A stretch of DNA of 17,093 nt from positions 1 to 17,093 of the forward strand of contig CAYPVK010000015.1 in NCBI GenBank assembly GCA_964414185.1. Reading direction: 5' to 3'. Positions 14,188 to 17,093 of this stretch are shown one piece after another. A program made the position numbers and the translations under genes. Source of the stretch: UBA7488 sp964414185. GTDB taxonomy: Bacteria; Pseudomonadota; Alphaproteobacteria; CAAHEQ01; UBA3637. Numbering within the stretch: position 1 is the stretch's first letter; every line of letters starts with the position of its first letter. The notes beneath the pieces are model-generated. The model was not told the DNA's origin, searched no databases, and saw only the letters and a list, made by a program, of their open reading frames with translations.

Positions 14188-15499
14188 ATGCGAACACGCC
14201 GAACATGAACACGATACGAAAAAATTTTTCCGAAAATCTTTGGCTCAAACCGATACGGACGTTTTGCGCGCGATAACGAAAGAACTTTGGCGCCAACAAG
14301 ACCATATTGAATTGATTGCTTCCGAAAACCTTGTTTCACGCGCCGTGTTACAGGCGGCCGGTTCGGTTATGACCAACAAATATGCCGAAGGTTACGCCGG
14401 CCGACGTTATTACCATGGGTGTGAACATGTTGATGAAGTCGAATGTTTGGCAATCGAACGTGCAAAAGAGCTGTTTGATGCAAAATTCGCCAATGTGCAG
14501 CCGCATTCGGGATCGCAAGCCAATGCCGCCGTTTATATGGCGCTTTTACAACCCGGCGATACGTTGATGGGGATGAGCTTGGATGCAGGCGGGCATTTAA
14601 CCCATGGCACGAAGGTATCTTCATCGGGCAAATATTATAATGCCGTATCGTACGGTTTGGATGAAAAAACGGGCCTGATTGATTATAAAAAGCTTGAATC
14701 TTTGGCCAAAGAGCACCAACCCAAATTGATTATCGCGGGCGGTTCGGCTTATCCGCGTTTGTTGGATTTAAAAACTCTGCGCAAAATTGCCGATTCCGTC
14801 GGCGCGTATTTGATGGTTGATATGGCGCATTTTGCGGGGCTTGTTGCGGGCGGTGTTGTTCCCAATCCGTTGAATTATGCTCATGTGGTGACGACCACGA
14901 CACACAAAACGTTGCGTGGCCCGCGCGGCGGTTTGATTTTAACAAATGATGAAACGTTGTCCAAAAAAATCAATTCGGCTGTTTTCCCCGGTCTTCAAGG
15001 CGGTCCGTTAATGCATATCATTGCGGCCAAAGCGGTGGCTTTCGGCGAAGATTTGGCACCTGAATTTAAAGAATATGCTTATCAAGTGGCTCAAAATGCC
15101 AAAGCGATGGAACGTGTTTTTAAAGAACGCAATGTCAATATGGTATCGGGCGGTACGGATACGCATTTGTTGTTGTTGGATTTGCGTTCGCGGAATTTAA
15201 AGGGAAATGTGGTTTGTGATGCATTGGCTCGGGCTCATATCGTATGTAATAAAAACGCTGTGCCGGGCGATACCGAAAAACCGTCTGTTACTTCCGGTTT
15301 GCGTGTCGGAACGCCGGCGGGGACCACGCGCGGGTTCGGCGAGGCGGAATTTGAAGCAATAGCGCATATGATTGCCGATATTTTGGACGCATGCGAAGTA
15401 AGCCCCGACGACACGTCCGCCGCCGAACATGTCGTCCGTGAACAAGTGACGGCGATGTGCCGAGAATTTCCGATTTATACGGATGGTTTGTCGGGATAA
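14177..15499 (+). CDS. glyA: Serine hydroxymethyltransferase with a Cys/His N-terminal extension
   Basis: PLP enzyme converting serine and tetrahydrofolate to glycine and 5,10-methylene-THF, the main one-carbon source for thymidylate and purines. It has 440 residues. The core starts at about F17 (F-F-R-K-S-L-A), followed by H-I-E-L-I-A-S-E-N at 43-51, K-Y-A-E-G-Y-A-G-R-R-Y-Y-H-G from 68, the D-M-A-H-F-A-G-L-V-A-G segment, and the PLP lysine K244 in T-T-T-T-H-K-T-L-R-G-P-R-G-G. Residues 1-16 precede the usual start and contain C3, C5, H7, H10 and H12, a possible metal-binding patch. The ATG at 14177 is well supported by AAAGGA at 14165-14170, and no later in-frame Met would keep the domain intact. 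It overlaps rpiB by 11 bp; nrdR follows after 16 bp. Confidence 0.96.
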   Translation: MSCKCEHAEHEHDTKKFFRKSLAQTDTDVLRAITKELWRQQDHIELIASENLVSRAVLQAAGSVMTNKYAEGYAGRRYYHGCEHVDEVECLAIERAKELFDAKFANVQPHSGSQANAAVYMALLQPGDTLMGMSLDAGGHLTHGTKVSSSGKYYNAVSYGLDEKTGLIDYKKLESLAKEHQPKLIIAGGSAYPRLLDLKTLRKIADSVGAYLMVDMAHFAGLVAGGVVPNPLNYAHVVTTTTHKTLRGPRGGLILTNDETLSKKINSAVFPGLQGGPLMHIIAAKAVAFGEDLAPEFKEYAYQVAQNAKAMERVFKERNVNMVSGGTDTHLLLLDLRSRNLKGNVVCDALARAHIVCNKNAVPGDTEKPSVTSGLRVGTPAGTTRGFGEAEFEAIAHMIADILDACEVSPDDTSAAEHVVREQVTAMCREFPIYTDGLSG

Positions 15500-15515
15500 G
15501 GAAAGGTTTTATATT

Positions 15516-15971
15516 ATGCGTTGTCCGTTTTGCGGTTGTTTGGATTCTCAAGTAAAAGATTCGCGCCCGTCCGAAGACGGGTCGACGATTCGCCGCCGTC
15601 GTTCGTGTCCCGAATGCGGGTCGCGCTTTACGACATTTGAACATGTCCAATTACGCGATTTGACTGTCATTAAACGGGATGATACGCGTACTGTGTTTGA
15701 CCGTGATAAATTATATCGTTCCATTAATATTGCCGTGCGCAAACGCGGCATTGACCCCGATCATGTGGATAAAATCGTTTCTTCCATCGTGCGGCAGTTA
15801 GAGGCAATGGGCGAAAACGAAATCAAATCATCCGACATCGGACAAAAAGTGATGGATTGCCTTTTAGAACTTGACAAAGTCGCCTATATTCGTTATGCTT
15901 CCGTCTACATGAATTTTACCGAGACAAAGGATTTTGAAGAATTTGTTTCAAAATTGACCGAATCCAAATAA
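15516..15971 (+). CDS. nrdR: Transcriptional repressor NrdR
   Basis: Zinc-ribbon and ATP-cone repressor of ribonucleotide reductase genes, sensing ATP/dATP. The 151 residues are the standard length. The zinc ribbon has C3 and C6 (M-R-C-P-F-C) and C31 and C34 (R-R-R-S-C-P-E-C-G), with the DNA-contacting R-R-R-R between. The ATP-cone begins at about 49 (L-T-V-I-K-R-D) and includes V-F-D-R-D-K-L. The ATG at 15516 is chosen over a TTG at 15483, as the protein family begins M-R-C-P and AAGGAAAGG lies at 15498-15506. It sits behind glyA as is common in alphaproteobacteria. No ribonucleotide reductase gene or full NrdR box is visible in this window. Confidence 0.96.
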   Translation: MRCPFCGCLDSQVKDSRPSEDGSTIRRRRSCPECGSRFTTFEHVQLRDLTVIKRDDTRTVFDRDKLYRSINIAVRKRGIDPDHVDKIVSSIVRQLEAMGENEIKSSDIGQKVMDCLLELDKVAYIRYASVYMNFTETKDFEEFVSKLTESK

Positions 15972-15997
15972 CCAATTTTTTTAGCGGATAATGTACC

Positions 15998-16480
15998 ATG
16001 ACAGAACATAAAACTTCCACACTTAAATATACCAATGCCAGATTATTGGCCGTCCAAGCCATTTACACACGCGCCATTACGGGGGAAAAATGGGACAAAA
16101 TTACTTCCCGCTTTTTATTGGGCGAAATCGGCGGCCAGTTGATAAACGAAGAAAACGGCAAGGAAGTTTATATCGATACGGCCGAAGCTGATGCCAAACT
16201 TTTTACCCGCATTATTGAAGCGGTCAAAGAACATGAAAACGAATTGGATGATATGATTAAATCTTCTTTATCCGATACGATACAATTTGACCGTTTGGAA
16301 TTGACGCATAAATGTATTTTAAAAGCGGCCATTTGCGAATTTTATGCCAACCCGAATTTGGACGCTCCGATTATAATTAACGAATACACCGATATGGCGC
16401 GCGCTTTTTATGACGGGGCGGAAGTCAAAATCACAAACGCCGTTTTGGATAAATTCGGTAAAGTTATCAGAGACTTGTAA
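15998..16480 (+). CDS. nusB: Transcription antitermination factor NusB
   Basis: All-helical RNA-binding protein that, with NusE (S10), binds boxA and supports antitermination and processing of rRNA transcripts. The 160 residues are at the longer end, as in alphaproteobacteria. It is recognised from the N-terminal A-R-L-L-A-V-Q-A-I-Y, the L-E-L-T-H-K-C-I-L-K-A-A-I-C-E segment, and the strongly conserved P-I-I-I-N-E-Y-T-D-M-A-R-A-F-Y-D with V-K-I-T-N-A-V-L-D-K-F near the C-terminus. The ribosome binding site before the ATG at 15998 is poor (AGCGG at 15983-15987). It follows nrdR by 26 bp. The riboflavin genes that often separate nrdR and nusB in alphaproteobacteria are absent. Confidence 0.93.
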   Translation: MTEHKTSTLKYTNARLLAVQAIYTRAITGEKWDKITSRFLLGEIGGQLINEENGKEVYIDTAEADAKLFTRIIEAVKEHENELDDMIKSSLSDTIQFDRLELTHKCILKAAICEFYANPNLDAPIIINEYTDMARAFYDGAEVKITNAVLDKFGKVIRDL

Positions 16481-16482
16481 TT

Positions 16483-17010
16483 ATGGAAAAAACGTTTCGG
16501 ATTTGGTTGTTGATCGTTTTGTTCATGGGCATTTTAATGTCTTTTTCCGTTGTCAGCGAATTGCACGCGACGGCACCGTCGGATAAAACGTTAAATAATG
16601 AAACGTCGGGATTGCCCGTTTCTCAAAAAAATTTTGGCAAATGCAAAGCCGCCAAACCGTTTTGGGACGGAAATAAATGTGTCGAATGCATTTATACGTT
16701 GGATTGTACCGGTAACCGCATTTGCGATAAAAATAAATGCTTGTGTCCCGGACGGCAAACTTTTGACAAAGCATTGGGCGATTGTGCGTGCGATGCCGAA
16801 AAATATCCTGTCGGCGCGCATGTGAACCCCATTAAATGTACGTGCGAAAACGGATATGAACAAGTTGAAACAGATGCGGGTTATGTTTGTATGACGGCCG
16901 CAGAACATGTCGCTTATAAACAAGCCGTATCCGAAACCGAAATGCAATTGCAAACGGATACCGAAATATCAATTGATGATCAAAATGATATAACGAATAC
17001 GGAAATTTAA
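16483..17010 (+). CDS. Small exported cysteine-rich protein with EGF-like spacing, function unknown
   Basis: A 175-residue protein starting 2 bp after the nusB stop. Residues 7-23 are hydrophobic behind a short basic N-terminus, giving a signal peptide or membrane anchor. A processing site near A29-A31 is unclear because proline follows A31. The central part (54-136) holds exactly twelve cysteines: C54, C66, C69, C75, C81, C86, C88, C101, C103, C119, C121 and C136. C-T-C-E-N-G-Y-x8-G-Y-V-C (119-136) has EGF-like spacing, and W-D-G-N-K-C-V-E-C (61-69) is a further repeat-like unit. The tail (140-175) is acidic and probably disordered. An even cysteine count outside the cytoplasm suggests disulphides. 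I do not recognise a named family. It could be a surface or envelope protein, co-transcribed with nusB. Confidence 0.75.
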   Translation: MEKTFRIWLLIVLFMGILMSFSVVSELHATAPSDKTLNNETSGLPVSQKNFGKCKAAKPFWDGNKCVECIYTLDCTGNRICDKNKCLCPGRQTFDKALGDCACDAEKYPVGAHVNPIKCTCENGYEQVETDAGYVCMTAAEHVAYKQAVSETEMQLQTDTEISIDDQNDITNTEI

Positions 17011-17093
17011 AAATCACTTTTCATCTTTCCATATATAATATATTTTTCCTGAAAATTCCCGAAAAAAAAGATTGAAATAAGAGTTCAAATTTG

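Noticed and set aside
15987..15998. GATAAT just before the nusB ATG, suggesting a third leaderless gene
   Set aside because: No -35 element lies 16-18 bp upstream; the nearest TTGACC (15954-15959) is 27 bp away. nusB is also only 26 bp behind nrdR, so readthrough explains its expression.
1..17093. CRISPR arrays, insertion sequences, prophage genes, tRNA or rRNA genes
   Set aside because: No regularly spaced repeats, transposase, integrase or phage motifs, and no tRNA-like folds with T-loop signatures were seen by eye on either strand.
17011..17093. AT-rich end of the window with TATATAATATAT and a TTGAA...TTCAA dyad (about 17073-17089)
   Set aside because: No -35 fits the AT-rich stretch and the downstream gene is not in view, so neither a promoter nor an operator can be supported.

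Overview
This window looks like a piece of chromosome from a host-associated, AT-leaning alphaproteobacterium, possibly one of the uncultured gut lineages. The base composition appears to be in the forties percent G+C by eye (not counted), with a strong preference for TTG leucine codons. The case for Alphaproteobacteria is inferential. It rests on the order rpiB-glyA-nrdR-(rib genes usually here)-nusB, the block fabG-acpP-fabF-mltG, an N-terminally extended RuvX, and a long M24B Xaa-Pro aminopeptidase next to prmA. No mobile element, CRISPR array, rRNA or tRNA was seen. Apart from ruvX, every gene lies on the + strand.

Layout. (1) 1-496: C-terminal part of an unrecognised six-cysteine protein, cut by the window edge. 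(2) 551-3077: prmA (L11 methyltransferase) overlapping a TTG-started M24B aminopeptidase. (3) 3099-3623: smpB, behind a near-consensus promoter that puts the transcript start at the ATG, so its mRNA is probably leaderless. (4) 3743-7796: fatty-acid and cell-wall block fabG, acpP, fabF, mltG. The 279-bp fabG-acpP gap holds a possible branched RNA fold and, at the predicted acpP transcription start, a perfect 14-bp palindrome. Hairpin terminators follow acpP and fabF. (5) 7971-11178: glgP (alpha-glucan phosphorylase) and trmB (tRNA m7G46 methyltransferase), 10 bp apart. (6) 11190-13150: a single-domain STAS protein with its own promoter, then an MFS-type transporter. (7) 13217-13702, minus strand: ruvX, convergent with the transporter and divergent from rpiB; its predicted promoter gives a leaderless mRNA, and its -35 box covers the rpiB start codon. 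(8) 13732-17010: tightly packed rpiB, glyA, nrdR, nusB and a small exported 12-cysteine protein.

How the genes work together. Most are housekeeping genes: translation quality control and modification (prmA, smpB, trmB), fatty-acid elongation (fabG, acpP, fabF), peptidoglycan termination (mltG), carbon storage and pentose metabolism (glgP, rpiB), one-carbon metabolism (glyA), dNTP regulation (nrdR), rRNA antitermination (nusB) and rRNA processing or recombination (ruvX). The accessory parts are the two cysteine-rich proteins at the window ends, the STAS/MFS pair, and a basic disordered tail on MltG.

I found no convincing complete undescribed system. The best leads are the two predicted leaderless genes with interlocked divergent promoters, the structured fabG-acpP intergenic region, and the exported cysteine-rich protein attached to the nusB operon. 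Promoters and RNA structures were read by eye against sigma-70-type consensus and are unverified.
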